DNA of 64,000 bases from Platycnemis pennipes (Eukaryota > Arthropoda > Insecta > Odonata > Platycnemididae): contig OW121856.1 of assembly GCA_933228895.1 (NCBI GenBank), positions 112,753,163 to 112,817,162 on the forward strand, in the 5' to 3' direction. The position numbers were made by a program, and so were the translations under genes. The notes under the pieces are model-generated. The model ran no database searches, was not told where the DNA came from, and was given only the letters and a program-made list of their open reading frames with translations. Every line of letters begins with the position of its first letter. Within the stretch, counting starts at the first letter, position 1. Shown here piece after piece: positions 1 to 11,840 of this stretch.

Positions 1-2572
1 CTCTGAACGTAACTTGACAAACAAATTACCATAGTCTTAAATTCTGTGAGGAGCACGAGGAACTCTTAGGACCATTGTGAGATGAATCCTTCTTTGAGCT
101 TCTCTGCTTGCAATAGAAGGCCCAGCACTGTTCCAATCCACATAGCACAGATGCATTCGTACCCTTTTCATATTTGTATCGTATCCATTCACATAAAAGA
201 TTCGCGTATACCTATAGTCATTTCGTCAACGTGTACCATCCATTGGCTGGCTGTGGCTGGACAAGATATCAACCGTGCAAATGTCGTCTACGAAATATGG
301 ACGAAGAGATACGAAAGCGCTGGAATACAATATGGTGGCTGCTGCATAGGTTTTATAAGCCACCTTCAAATACAGATTCCTGTTGACTTTTATCATTCCG
401 CTCAATATGTTCTGGCGTAAAACTTACCATTACTATGGTTAAATTAAACCGTGAGATAGATCGCATGATTTTCCGAGGTTTACGCTCACCACCCTTCCTC
501 ACTGGTCCACTAATCAGTAATCTTGGAGCGATTCGCGTAAGATATCTCACATGACAGCGTTATGATCAGTACAAATTATTTCGAGTCTACGTAGCGGCCC
601 AAGCTTTAGAATGTATCCGTTGACTCCATTTAAAGTCCACGTCCATTCGCAACACTAAGGATCATATGGCAAAAGGGATGGAAAAGCGATGCAATGAGCG
701 GATTTCCGAAAGTGGACTGGTTCAGCGTTCCACGTGGGTCGTTGCTACGTGGTGGTCTTCCGCGGTAGACGAAGAAATAGATCTCGAGCTGGATACGAAC
801 GGGATACTCGTATCCGAGACAAAGGAGATATGCAGTAGGTATATCTTGCAATTATTTATTTCGTAGATATTTAAAAAAAATACGGGCAAAACTCTCACAG
901 TATTATTGATAATGTGTCGGCGTTACATTGAAATACACGCTCTTCATTTTCCAATTTATGTAGCATATCTTGTGTAGTATTTTTACAAATACCGAGAGGT
1001 GGTGTGACTTGTATCTTTTTCGTCACCCATTGTATCCAGAGGGGAAAATTTACGTGCTGTCTGGGAAGCGGTTGGTCCTTAATTACGAAAAATACTGAAC
1101 TGTCAGACGTACGTGAAAAAATCTATCATGAATCTCCGCAGGGGCATCGAATCCACGACACTCAAGCCATTAGCTCGATGCTCAAGCTAATCATTTTACC
1201 ACAGTTATTAGTTCATATTTTTCATTCATAAATTAATTTATAAGTTTTTAACCTTGCTCGCCATTTCACTGCTTATTGTCATTTCCAATTCTATGAATTT
1301 CTCATTCGTTGACTCGATATTGCACTAAATATTTTCCCATTAATTAAATCAGCAGCAGTTGTACGTTAGTTTCTGATGGGTTTTTTCATATTTTTCCTTT
1401 GCACTCTATGTGTAGATATGGATATATTCCACATATTCCGTGACATTAAACCACCAGGTGTTGGTCAATTGTTTCATTCAAGGTAAATCTGTCGGGCGGG
1501 ATATGGTGGAAGTTATACAGATATATTGCCAAAGGCTATGAAAATATCGGGGAGGGCATATACAAGGAGTACTATGGAGAAGGAAGGCTTTTATATATTC
1601 GTATTTCAGGAAATGTGGGAAAATTCAGCGCCCTAAAAGTGAGGTCCTGGCGGACAGACGACGGTCGGGGGGTGGAAGCCAAACATGCTCTGTAGTGAGG
1701 GAAAGAAGGGCTCCTGGGAAAAGATTTAACTTTTAGAAGCTACCACATACAGTCATTAAAGATAGCCCTTAATTTCAAGGAAAATCCCTTAAAGAGACCA
1801 GATATGTTTTGGCTCACCATTTCGTACGCCAATGAAGCTATCCTCTTGTATAATTCAGGTATTGCATACAATTCTCTAAGGCTTCGAATAGCGGCAAGCT
1901 ACAAAAATTATGATTAGTATTTAGCGGAATAAGTGCCTTCGATACTTTAATAAATCCAGTGTTTATTTGACCTTTTAGCAAAATGGAATTTCTTCCAGTG
2001 CTTCGGTATGAAATCTTTCAATTCACGCGTAAAAACTTTCGTTTACATGCTACATCCATAATGAGATTGCCTTTGGTATGGACGACGCACCTAATAGCTT
2101 AATTAGCATTAAATATTAGGTCAAGTGGATAAAGTGATCAAGCGATGACTATTAGAGATGACTATGTGTAAATGGTCAATCTTCGATCCATCCGCCTTGT
2201 CATGCATTGCAAAATGTTTCTTTCTTCACGACGGGAATGCTACAATTTTTTCTCGATTCGAATGGCGCATAATATTAAAGCATCGCCCTCATTGTCCTAA
2301 GATGCTAAGCAATAAGATTGGCTTTAAGCATTGAGGCTATAGTGTTTTTTTTTGGGGGGTTAAAATTTTTGTTGCTTGTGAGCATCCCCATTCAAAGTAA
2401 TTCGTGCAATCTTATTAAAAAAATATTAATAGGGGTAAAAGATAGATTCAATGCACAGCTTCCTTATCCATTAATTGTCATTTACGAGTTTTCATTCGTA
2501 ATTTCAGTTGCGTTGGATTTATTCACATATTTAGCCATCGAGGCAAAGCCGCAAATAAAACTTCTGATTCGG
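1..2572. other. Intergenic, nothing recognised
   Basis: AT-rich sequence with only short chance open frames (none above ~112 codons and none with a recognisable motif). I see no RNA gene, clear repeat or transposon end here. Confidence 0.5.
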
Positions 2573-2907
2573 GGATCGGGTTGGTGTGGTGGCTAGAGTA
2601 CTGGAGCCTTCCATCCCGAGGGTCTGGGTTCGATTCCCGGCAGTGGCGGATTTTTCAGTGGTAAACCGGTCCCCACTTGAGTGCCTAGTGGAAAGCATTT
2701 CAAGTTCAGTACTCCGTCCGTCGGATGGGACGTTAAGCCGTGGTCCCCTTGGCGCCTTTCGTTAAGAGCAGGCTAATGCCGACGCCGGGTTTCTCTCAAC
2801 CCTTCCTCCGTTCCCTGAACACTCCTACAATTACCCAATCTCCCACCAATCGTAAATGGCGCAAATGACCTCAGCTGTCGGTCGCCTCCCCTGAGTAACC
2901 AACCAAT
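2573..2907 (+). repeat. tRNA-derived SINE, copy 1 (full-length looking)
   Basis: The 5' part has a pol III A-box-like stretch (TGGTGGCTAGAGTACTGG) and a B box (GGTTCGATTCC near 2628). A conserved body follows (GTCGGATGGGACGTTAAGCC, then a GGCGCCTTTCGTTAAGAGC segment), and the element ends around CCTGAGTAACCAACCAA. The same body occurs at 17646-17946 and, degenerate and reversed, at 4957-5117, which establishes it as an interspersed SINE family. It stops about 50 bp before a LINE fragment. Ends are approximate. Confidence 0.8.
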
Positions 2908-2954
2908 ACTTCTATATTTTTTTATTGCCAACAAAATGGATATTTTCCGTGAAA

Positions 2955-4269
2955 ATATACGATATTTTAGTTTCTGGCGAAAATAATAGTCCAGTGGATG
3001 CTATATTTCTCGACTTCAAGAAGGCTTTTGACAAGGTTTCTCATAGCAAACTAATTTTGAAATTAAAATCTTATGGGTTAGACAATAACATTACATCATG
3101 GATTAATGATTTTCTGCATGATCGGGTTCAAAGGGTTGTTTTGGACGGTGTTTCCTCACAGGCAATTAAAGTCACTTCGGGTGTCCCACAAGGTAGTGTG
3201 ATAGGTCCACTCCTATTCCTTTTGTACATTAATGATATCCAAAAGGGGGTAAAAAGTAAGCTTCGTCTATTGCCCATGACGCAGTAGTGTACAGGGAAAT
3301 TCTATGCCCAAACGATAAAGAATATTTAAATATTGACCTACAAGCAATTGAAACTTGGTGTGATACATGGCAGTTAGAATTAAACTTTAAGAAATGTCTT
3401 GTAATGAATTTTTGGAAAAAGAATAGCTCTCCTCCTACCACTTACAAAATAAGTAATAATGAATTAACAAACGTGGAATCCATTAAATATCTTGGAATAA
3501 GACTGAAAAATGATCTTTCCTGGGGTAAACACATTCGTGAAATAATGGGTCAAGCGAATCGCAAACTGGGTTTCATTAAAAGAGTATTGGGTAAATGTGA
3601 CGATCAAGTACGAGAAATCAGCTACTTTTCCCTTGTTAGACCTCATTTGGAATATGCTGCCAGTGTATGGGATCCCTACGAAATCGGTCTAAGTAATGAA
3701 CTTGAACGTGTGCAGCGGAGATCGGCAAGATTTGTAAAGGGACGATACGATAATTATATTAGCGTAACCAGTCTATTAAATGAATTGAAATGGGAATCAT
3801 TGTCAGATCGGAGGTTGAAATTTAGACTTAATCTCTTACACAAATTCCAAGGCAATATTTTCAGTGATGATGTTAAAAATATTTTACGAACCCCAACTTA
3901 CTATGGCAGACTGGACCATAATCATAAAGTTAGAGAAATTGATTGCCGAACTGACCGATTCAAAATGTCCTTTTTCCCTCGCACAATTAGAGATACGAAT
4001 AACGGTAAATATGTCCTATCGGAGAGTAGCAATGAATAGCATTGGTAGCTGCATGTTGGTATGAGTACTTAAAGCTAACCCTACTAACAAAATGTTTTTG
4101 CATGTTTGCTTTGCAATTTCTATCTTTTTTAAATAGTGTAGTTCTGACTACTATATTAATACTATTCCTTTTTTATACATGATATGTAGTGCATGTTTGG
4201 TGAGCAATCACCCCCTGCCACACACCCTTGTGGTGGCTTGCAGGGTATTATGTAGATGTAGATGTAGAT
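2955..4269 (+). mobile_element. LINE family A, 5'-truncated copy with broken RT
   Basis: A non-LTR retrotransposon copy starting within the reverse transcriptase domain (…DILVSGENN) and running to the family 3' end. The RT palm segment with the VPQGSVIGPLLFLLYIND block is readable in one frame. A one-base loss near 3268 breaks the FADD catalytic motif, and the remaining 250 codons (3287-4039) continue in another frame through the C-terminal HLEYAASVWDP and RTDRFKMSFFPRTIRD blocks. The 3' UTR carries CACCCCCTGCCACACACC…GGTGGCTTGCAGGG and ends in (GTAGAT)n. It is a dead copy. Clade inferred as CR1/L2-like (Jockey group, APE endonuclease). Confidence 0.85.
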
Positions 4270-4956
4270 CATATTCTGCATCAGGGACTGGAGGAATATA
4301 GGGGAGCCTCTTTTGCTTGTACCCTTCGAGTCTCCAAATTGGGAATTCAGATTGTGCAAGTGTTTTGAGTGTGCAAGGGTAAGACGCCGGATAGGGCAAT
4401 GAGCGGATCAGACGCCACGCGAAAGAGCCATCACGGCTTGAGCAAGGTGTGACGTAAGCCCCTCGGACTTCGGCGACGTCATGCAATCTGTATCGACTCG
4501 AGGGAACGGAGGGTGTCACTCCCATTCACTCATTGACCGGAGGAGAGGAGTGGAATCAAACTCATGGCTCGCGATAAGAAACCATCCTCGTGTAACTGGA
4601 CCGGGGCTTGAACCCTTACCCCCTTGCTTCCCGGCTGGTTGCTTTAACTAAATAAGTAAATAAGGCGTCTTTTTTCCCCTCGGTCGGATTATGAAGCTAA
4701 TATAAATAAGAATGTAATATATAATAATAATATAATATATTATGAAGCTAATATAAATGTTAATACCTACCTCAAAGTGAACTATCACTGATTCCTTTTG
4801 TTAAAATTCCGGATAAATTCCAGTTTCCTTCATGGTACCTACTCTTTCTCCTCTTTGTTATTGTAAGTAGGGAAAGTGATTGAAAGCTACGGCCATTAAT
4901 TCGGAGAAAAATCCGGCTTTGCTATTTGTCCTCTCTTTCTGAAAACTCCAAAGGAG
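4270..4956. other. Intergenic, AT-rich
   Basis: No gene seen. It holds a short direct repeat (ATGAAGCTAATATAAAT at 4691 and again at 4742) separated by an AT-only stretch. Confidence 0.5.
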
Positions 4957-5117
4957 TCACGGTTTAACGGCCTATCCGACGGACGAAGTACTGAACTCGA
5001 AATACTCACCGCACTCCTTTAGGGACCAGAATATTACTGCAAATGTCTACCGGGATTCAAACCCAGGGTCTTTCGATAAAAACCCAGCACTCTAGCAACC
5101 ACATATGATCTCCGGTA
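4957..5117 (-). repeat. tRNA-derived SINE, copy 3 (degenerate)
   Basis: Read on the minus strand, it carries the same order of blocks as the copy at 2573: a B-box-like GGTTTGAATCCCGG, then TTCAGTACTTCGTCCGTCGG and a degenerate GACGTTAAGCC block. The 3' half is missing. Divergence suggests an old insertion. Confidence 0.65.
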
Positions 5118-5898
5118 GCTTTTATCCTACCAAATCCTCTTGAGGCAATGTCGAAATTTCCCCACGTACTCGACTAATAACTGTCTCTCCCAAGTACCTA
5201 CCCTCTCCAGTTTCGCTTGTTCCCTCACCCTGGGCTGACTTAAAGTCGTGCATCACTTCTCGAGGGGAAAGATTAATCTTTTACGGTTGTCAGACATTAT
5301 GAATTAAAATGCCCGCATCTCTCCCATACAGGTTTGTAGGATTGACCACAGCTAATCGACATATGTCGTGGTGTTGACTTAATACTGTCCTACCATGATG
5401 TCACCGCGCATGAAATTAAAGATATTGATCTCTCAACGCCTATTGCAATATTCTCACATAAAATCGTCATTGTGCGTTAAAACCAATTTTTATGCTGCAC
5501 CAAATAAATATTGAGTTTAAAATGAGGTCATAAAAATTGCTGTCATTTCAATTTGTATTTATGCTATGGAATATATTATGTCATGAGAATTCATAATGCA
5601 GCACTGTCACCCTTCATATCATATTTGACAAAATTTCTCCACGCTACTTCAAGTACCTAGCGATGTGAATTTCTCAGAACAAAAAACTAAATCATTTATT
5701 ACGTATTGATCAACAGCAGTAAAAATAAATTGAATGGAGTTATGCGATACTTTGTGATAAAGTTACATACTGAAATGAAATCTTGAATGATCCATTTAAT
5801 CTCTCCCCATTTCGTCATGTAACTGCCCCGCATTCAAAAAGCAGTTCCCCATCATCCTGACCTTCAACACGGTGCTTATCCCACTTAATTATGCGCTC
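5118..5898. other. Intergenic, nothing recognised
   Basis: No open frame with a motif, no tRNA and no transposon end seen. The stretch is AT-rich. Confidence 0.4.
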
Positions 5899-6056
5899 TC
5901 TCTCACCCCAAAGCCTTCTCGACCCACACAGCGGGAGGCTCCCTCGACAAAACCCACCGTGCTCACTACAATTTTAACTTTAACAACTACGTCATATAAC
6001 AAAAAATTAATATTTTCATCGCATTCCCGATAATTATACGAGTAAGTACATCTTGT
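5899..6056 (-). repeat. Left arm of an inverted repeat pair
   Basis: The reverse complement of this stretch matches 11223-11380 over about 150 bp with few changes. Examples are the segment around TAATTATACGAGTAAGTACATCTT and the CACAGCGGGAGGC / GCTGTGTGGGTCGAGAAG block. Two oppositely oriented copies of one interspersed sequence therefore bracket the 6.06-11.22 kb LINE cluster. Confidence 0.7.
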
Positions 6057-6061
6057 CTACG

Positions 6062-6553
6062 TCTATTAAATGAATTGAAATGGGAATCATTGTCAGATCG
6101 CAGGTTGAAATTTAGACTTAATCTCTTCCACAAATTCCAAGGCAATATTTTCAGTGATGATGTTAAAAATATTTTACGAACCCCAACTTACTATGGCAGA
6201 CTGGACCATAATCATAAAGTTAGAGAAATTGATTGCCGAACTGACCGATTCAAAATGTCCTTTTTCCCTCGCACAATTAGAGATACGAATAACGGTAAAT
6301 ATGTCCTATCGGAGAGTAGCAATGAATAGCATTGGTAGCTGCATGTTGGTATGAGTACTTAAAGCTAACCCTACTAACAGAATGTTTTTGCATGTTTTCT
6401 TTGCAATTTCTATCTTTTTTAAATAGTGTAGTTCTGACTACTATATTAATACTATTCCTTTTTTATGCATGATATGTAGTGCATGTTTGGTGAGCAATCA
6501 CCCTCTGCCACACACCCTTGTGGTGGCTTGCAGGGTATTATGTAGATGTAGAT
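6062..6553 (+). mobile_element. LINE family A, 3' fragment
   Basis: It carries the last 84 codons of the family A RT protein (WESLSDRRLKFRLNL… to GKYVLSESSNE) without a stop. The family 3' UTR follows and ends GTAGATGTAGATA. It is nearly identical to 3768-4269, so the two copies are young relatives. It starts five bases after the end of the inverted-repeat arm. Confidence 0.85.
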
Positions 6554-7190
6554 ACAGCATACGAGATCCATGCGAGGAAAGCTTGTTAAAAGAAATACAG
6601 CGTGTGCAAAGGATATCTGCAAGGTTTGTTTAAAGGCGATTGGGTGTAATAGAAGAACTGGGATCGGAGATACAGTCAACACGCGGGTTAAAATTTAAAC
6701 TAAACCTTTTGAGTAAATTTGAGGCAAGTGCCCTGGCAAACGACGTGAGAAATTAACTAAGACACGCTGCGTATTAGGTTACATTTGATCTGAAAACAAC
6801 ATTAAAGAAAGTATGACACTCGTACCCAAAGATTTAAATAATATTTTTCCCGCGTACCTGCAGTAAGAAAACTTAATGGGTGACATAGTACCGAAAGGGG
6901 TAAATTATACGTAAAATATTGATATTATATGTTTTACCACTACTAATGCATACATGCTAGTGAAATATAGATCAATGTATTTAACGAAATTCGTTTCTAA
7001 TCAGTAATAACTTCATTTGTGTGTAGATATTGATCATTTACTTGCGCGTTACTCATATATGTTTCCATTAAGTAGTAGCATTGAACACATTAGTCTTATG
7101 TATGTACAGTGGTATTTCACCCCCTGCCACACACCCCCGTGGTGGCTCGTAGGTATTTACCTAGCTGTAGGGTGTTTGGCAGATGGTGAA
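6554..7190 (+). mobile_element. Diverged LINE (family E), 3' fragment
   Basis: The translation shows degraded versions of the A/B RT tail (IQRVQRISARFV, LKFKLNLLSKF). The related 3' stem-loop (CACCCCCTGCCACACACC…GTGGTGGCTCG near 7120-7150) is recognisable. Stops and frameshifts are frequent. It directly abuts the family A tail upstream, so the A copy appears to have inserted into it. Confidence 0.6.
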
Positions 7191-7321
7191 CCATCACCAT
7201 GCATGCATGCGAACTGGACGCTCCAAATGATGCCACCCAGCCAGTATTTTTATCCTTTTATGATCACTGCTTATGTAGAAAGTTGTGAAGGCGGTAAAAG
7301 AGAGGAATTACGTTAATATCA

Positions 7322-7437
7322 GTTTGCTATGCTGCCTATCGTTTTTTCTCTTAAAGTACGGGGGAAAAATGCCATTTGAATCTATCAGCACGACAATCTC
7401 TCTCTAATCTTATTTACCTGGTTGAATGTAGCATAAT
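7322..7437 (-). mobile_element. LINE family B, small inverted 3' coding fragment
   Basis: On the minus strand it encodes part of the family B terminal block (around REIDCRTDRFKMAFFPRTI). It is joined head-to-head to a plus-strand family B segment at 7438, so it forms an inversion junction. Confidence 0.7.
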
Positions 7438-7932
7438 AATAAACATTACATGTCGCGGAATAGACCAGCAGTTAAAAAGCATAAGTAAAAACAAAGCACC
7501 AGGTCCCGATCAAATTCCTTCCAGAGTTTATAAAACATTAGCTTCTGAAATAGCCCCCTATCTAGAAATAATATTCAATAAAACACTAAAGAACCACACA
7601 GTACCCAAGGATTGGAAAGTAGCTAACATTACACCTATATTTAAAAGCGGTGATAGGGAAGAACCTAGTAACTACAGACCCATTTCACTCACGTCCATCT
7701 CTTGTAAGATATTTGAGCACATAGTAGTCAGTTCGATCATGGGGCATTTGGATAGTCACGGATTACTCATAAACAGCCAGCATTGGTTCCGGTAAGGTAG
7801 ATCTTGCGAGACACAATTAGCTTTATTCGTACACGATATTTTAGTCCACGGCGAAAACAGTACTGAAGCTCCAGGGAAATAAGTCCACAGTGCACACACT
7901 TAAAAATGATAAAGGAATCAGAGTCACCAGCA
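7438..7932 (+). mobile_element. LINE family B, RT N-terminal fragment, rearranged
   Basis: It encodes the RT entry region (KNKAPGPDQIPSRVYKTL, DWKVANITPIFKSG, NYRPISLTSISCKIFEH) up to HGFR-like residues. An in-frame TAA at 7793-7795 interrupts it at the same codon as in the copy at 55304-57155. After ~7871 the sequence jumps back to an upstream part of the element (GNKSTVHTLKNDKGIRVTS), so the copy is a mosaic. It ends where a minus-strand family A tail starts. Confidence 0.75.
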
Positions 7933-8732
7933 TCTACATCTACATAATACACTGCAAGCCACCACAAGGGTGTGTGGCAGGGGGTGATTTCTCACCAAAC
8001 ATGCACTACATATCATGCATAAAAAAGGAATAGTATTAATATAGTAGTCAGAACTACACTATTTAAAAAAGATAGAAATTGCAAAGAAAACATGCAAAAA
8101 CATTCTGTTAGTAGGGTTAGCTTTAAGTACTCATACCAACATGCAGCTACCAATGCTATTCATTGCTACTCTCCGATAGGACATATTTACCGTTATTCGT
8201 ATCTCTAATTGTGCGAGGGAAAAAGGACATTTTGAATCGGTCAGTTCGGCAATCAATGTCTCTAACTTTATGATTATGGTCCAGTCTGCCATAGTAAGTT
8301 GGGGTTCGTAAAATATTTTTAACATCATCACTGAAAATATTGCCTTGGAATTTGTGTAAGAGATTAAGTCTAAATTTCAACCTGCGATCTGACAATGATT
8401 CTCATTTCAATTCATTTAATAGACTGGTTACGCTATATAATTATCGTATCGTCCCTTTACAAATCTTGCCGATCTTCGCTGCACACGTTCAAGTTCATTA
8501 CTTAGACCGATTTCGTAGGGATCCCATACACTGGCAGCATATTCCAAATGAGGTCTAACAAGGGAAAAGTAGCTGATTTCTCGTACATGATCGTCACATT
8601 TACCCAATACTCTTAAAAATGAAACCCAGTTTGCGATTCGCTTGACCCATTATTTCACGAATGTGTTTACCCCAGGAAAGATCATTTGTCAGTCTTATTC
8701 CAAGATATTTAATGGATTCCACGTTTGTTAAT
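7933..8732 (-). mobile_element. LINE family A, minus-strand fragment
   Basis: The 3' (GTAGAT)n tail is at 7933 and the element runs upward to about 8732. Readable pieces on the minus strand include LSDRRLKFRLNLLHKFQ and the RTDRFKMSFFPRTIRD terminus, with frameshifts in the middle. It has landed in an interrupted family B sequence. Confidence 0.8.
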
Positions 8733-8930
8733 GAACTCTTGAAATGTGATATCACTTTCCGACATGATTTCCTTGCCAATGCTCTCGATTTTTTATAGTT
8801 TTGAACTAGTTCATTTTTTTCCTCTACCGATAGACCCCGTCCTGCATTTTTCATCCTAGCGTGGCATACCCTTTGTCGCTTAAGTGATTTCCTAACCTCC
8901 GCGTTATACCACCTTGGCTCTGTATTAACA
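8733..8930 (-). mobile_element. LINE family B (minus), linker segment between EN and RT
   Basis: The minus-strand translation gives the basic linker that follows the endonuclease in this LINE group (RKSLKRQR-like, then KNAGRGLSVEEKNELVQNYK). It is the continuation of the endonuclease segment at 10493-11035, from which it is separated by the nested plus-strand copy at 8931-10492. Confidence 0.7.
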
Positions 8931-10492
8931 TTAGCTTCTGAAATAGCCCCCTATCTAGAAATAATATTCAATAAAACACTAAAGAACCACACAGTACCCA
9001 AGGATTGGAAAGTAGCTAACATTACACCTATATTTAAAAGCGGTGATAGGGAAGAACCTAGTAACTACAGGCCTATTTCACTCACGTCAATCTCCTGTAA
9101 GATATTTGAGCACATAGTAGTCAGTTCGATCATGGGGCATTTGGATAGTCAGGGATTACTCATAAACAGCCAGCATGGGTTCCGGAAAGGTAGATCTTGC
9201 GAGACACAATTAGCTTTATTCGTACACGATATTTTAGTCCACGGCGAAAGCAGTACTGAAGTTGATGCGATATTTTTAGATTTTAAAAAGGCTTTCGATA
9301 AAGTTCCTCATGACAAATTAATCTTGAAGTTAGAGAGTTTTGGTATAAATAAAGACATTGTATGTTGGGTAAAAGAATTCTTAAGTGGGCGAGAGCAGAG
9401 GGTTGTCATAGATGGTATCATGTCGGACACAATCGAAGTCACATCGGGAGTTCCCCAGGGTAGCGTAGTAGGTCCGCTTCTATTTCTTTTATACATAAAC
9501 GATTTGGGTACCGTAGTTAGTAGTAACCTTAGACTTTTTGCAGACGATGCGGTGGTGTACAGGGGTATATCGAACGAAGAGGACACGAAATCACTTAGCA
9601 AGGATTTAGATGCAATTCAAGAGTGGTGCGACAAATGGCAGTTAGAACTCAACCTTAAAAAGTGTGTAGCTATCAATTTTTGGAGGAGGAATAATTCGAT
9701 AGAGCGATCCTATAGAATTAATAACACGAAGATCGAAAACGTTGAAACCGTAAGATATTTAGGTGTAACAATCACTAAAGATTTATCGTGGGGAAGACAC
9801 ATAAGGGAAATATGCGGCCGAGCGAAGAGAAAGCTAGGATTTATAAAAAGAGTACTTGGGAAATGTGATGAGAAGACAAAAGAGCGATGCTACTTTTCAC
9901 TAGTTAGACCCCACCTTGAGTATGCAGCCAGTGTATGGGATCCTAATGAATTAGGTTTGATGAGAGAACTAGACAGTGTGCAGCGTAGAGCAGCTAGGTT
10001 CGTCAAAAGCTGTTACGATAGGTTGAGTAGTGTATCAGAATTAATACAAGAATTAGGGTGGGAATCATTATCAGAGCGTAGGTTAAAGTCCAGATTAAAT
10101 CTATTGGAGAAATTTCAATCGGATAGATTTACTGAAGATGTTAGGCACATATTAAAAACACCAGCGTATTATGCTAGATTCGACCAGATAAATAAGATTA
10201 GAGAGATAGATTGTCGTACAGATAGATTCAAAATGGCATTTTTCCCCCGTACTATAAGAGAACAGAATAGACAGCATAGGAAAGGGATAGGTAGAGGAAA
10301 TATTTTAGAGTATTCTGTAGTGCATGATGCATGTATTAATCCCTTAAATACTATAGATACTAACAATCTAGTTGCATGAGACCCTTTAGTTGCTTGCTTG
10401 CATGTTAGTAGTGTATGCTTGGTGATCTTCACCCCCTGCCACACACCCTCGCGGTGGCTTGCAGGGTATCGTGTAGATGTAGATGTAGATGT
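8931..10492 (+). mobile_element. LINE family B, young 5'-truncated copy nested in another family B copy
   Basis: It starts inside RT and ends with the family B 3' UTR (CACCCCCTGCCACACACCCT…GGTGGCTTGCAGGGTATCG) plus (GTAGAT)n. The flanks are CTCTGTAT on the left and TGTATCACTAAT on the right. They rejoin to the uninterrupted minus-strand family B sequence, giving a short TGTAT target duplication that is ambiguous with the tail. The RT frame is intact, so this is a young insertion. Confidence 0.9.
8932..10379 (+). CDS. Family B LINE reverse transcriptase, 5'-truncated, open frame
   Basis: This is the reverse transcriptase of a non-LTR retrotransposon, which copies its own RNA at a nicked chromosomal target. 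The frame is open from the truncation point (TLASEIAPYLEIIF) without a stop for about 480 codons; the first internal ATG is at 9132. Readable blocks in order are NYRPISLTSISCKIFEH, the HGFRKGRSCETQLALF finger, AIFLDFKKAFDKVPH, SGVPQGSVVGPLLFLLYIND, and the catalytic LRLFADDAVVY. A thumb/C-terminal region follows with HLEYAASVWDP and RTDRFKMAFFPRTIRE. The endonuclease domain is missing because of 5' truncation, so this copy cannot be autonomous. No own promoter is visible. Clade (CR1/L2-like) is an inference. Confidence 0.85.
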
Positions 10493-11035
10493 ATCACTAA
10501 TATATTTACTTGGTATGTTTTTATTAACTGCGTTACGGGTGACCTCAATAAATTCTCTCCATGAATCCTCTGTATTTAATCCTTTGCTTAGTTCGCTAAA
10601 TAAATGAAACGCTTCCCTAAATTCCTCTTTCATACCGTCGTAATTAGCCTTGCCAAATAAGTATACCCTCCTCCTTGGTTGATAATGTCTTTCAACGCCT
10701 ACAATAAATTTCGCATGCACTATTTTGTGGTCACTAATTCCTGTGTCTGTAACTGTATTTAGAACTCTTTCGGGTATATTTGTTGCTAATAAGTCTAGGA
10801 TGTTGTTTCCCCTGGTCGGTTCTGTTACTAGCTGTTGTAAACAATGTGACGTAAAGGTGTTCAACAGTGATTCGCAGAGTTCCTTATCCTTACCTCCTGT
10901 AATGAAACTACATGTATTCCAGTCTATCGAAGGGAGATTGAAATCTCCGCCTACTATTATTCCTCTATCATTGTTCCGAGAAAGTAATGTACCTATCTCT
11001 GACTCTACTACGAATAATACTACGAATCCCATCAC
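10493..11035 (-). pseudogene. Family B LINE endonuclease domain (APE type), partial
   Basis: The minus-strand frame encodes the C-terminal part of an apurinic-endonuclease-like domain, the enzyme that nicks target DNA for LINE integration. The blocks GGDFNLPSIDW, ILDLLATN and GISDHKIVHAKF are clear. Conserved linker residues follow (DSWREFIEVTRNAVNKNIPSKYISD), and the frame then runs straight into the tail of the nested copy. The N-terminal half is absent: the element is truncated at about 11035. The rest of this host element is at 8733-8930. Confidence 0.85.
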
Positions 11036-11222
11036 TCACTGATGTCAACAACGTTAATTGTAAAAGCTACACCCGTTAAAAACCTCTGCAAGCTTACTCC
11101 ACAAAAAAAAGGGAAAATAGGAGGGGGGATCGCTGCGTTGTTGCCATATTTCCCGCTGTTGATGACCACGTGCTTAGCAATGTTCGCAAAATTGTTAATT
11201 ATCATCGTAGAATCACGATTAA

Positions 11223-11380
11223 AAGATGTACTTACTCGTACAATTATCGGGAATGCGATGAAAATATTAATTTTTTGTTATATGACGTAGTTGTTAAAGT
11301 TAAAATCGTAGTGAGCACGGTGGGTTTTGGCAAGGGAGCCCCCCGCTGTGTGGGTCGAGAAGAGCGGCCAGCTTTGGGTC
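11223..11380 (+). repeat. Right arm of the inverted repeat pair
   Basis: Matches the reverse complement of 5899-6056 (see that entry). It starts near AGATGTACTTACTCGTACAA and runs to about AGCTTTGGGT. Confidence 0.7.
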
Positions 11381-11840
11381 TCTGAGTTGGGAAAAGGGTC
11401 GCGGATTAGGACCCTCGCGAGCGTCAGCCCCACCTTCGACTTCCTTCCTTCAGCTTCCTTCGACTACCTGAACTAAAAATATTGCTGAATATTCTAAGAA
11501 GTTAAAAAAATAGTTCAATTTTCATGCGAATTCAATGTAAAAAGTCTTGACAGATGCAACCTCTTGTATGAAAAATAGCAGGATGAATGAGAGACAAGTT
11601 ATGTGATAATGATCACTCATTTGCTCACGGGCAAAAGAAATTATATGTGACTGTTTGGCTCTTGATAATCTATGACATCTGTCTGGTTATTACGGCATCG
11701 TGGAAGTGGAGTTGATGGCATCGCGTTCTCCACTTTAGGCAGAGCCCTAGGTCCGGAAGCCAAATAGTTTAGTCAAAATAGGAGCGAAGTGTTTCAATCT
11801 AAAGACTTTGCTTTTATGTATACCGCATTTATCCCCAGCT
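11381..11840. other. Intergenic, left part of an old duplication
   Basis: No coding signal. From about 11750 on (GGTCCGGAAGCCAAATAGTT) the sequence has a diverged counterpart at 15660 onward, including the tRNA flank. Confidence 0.5.
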
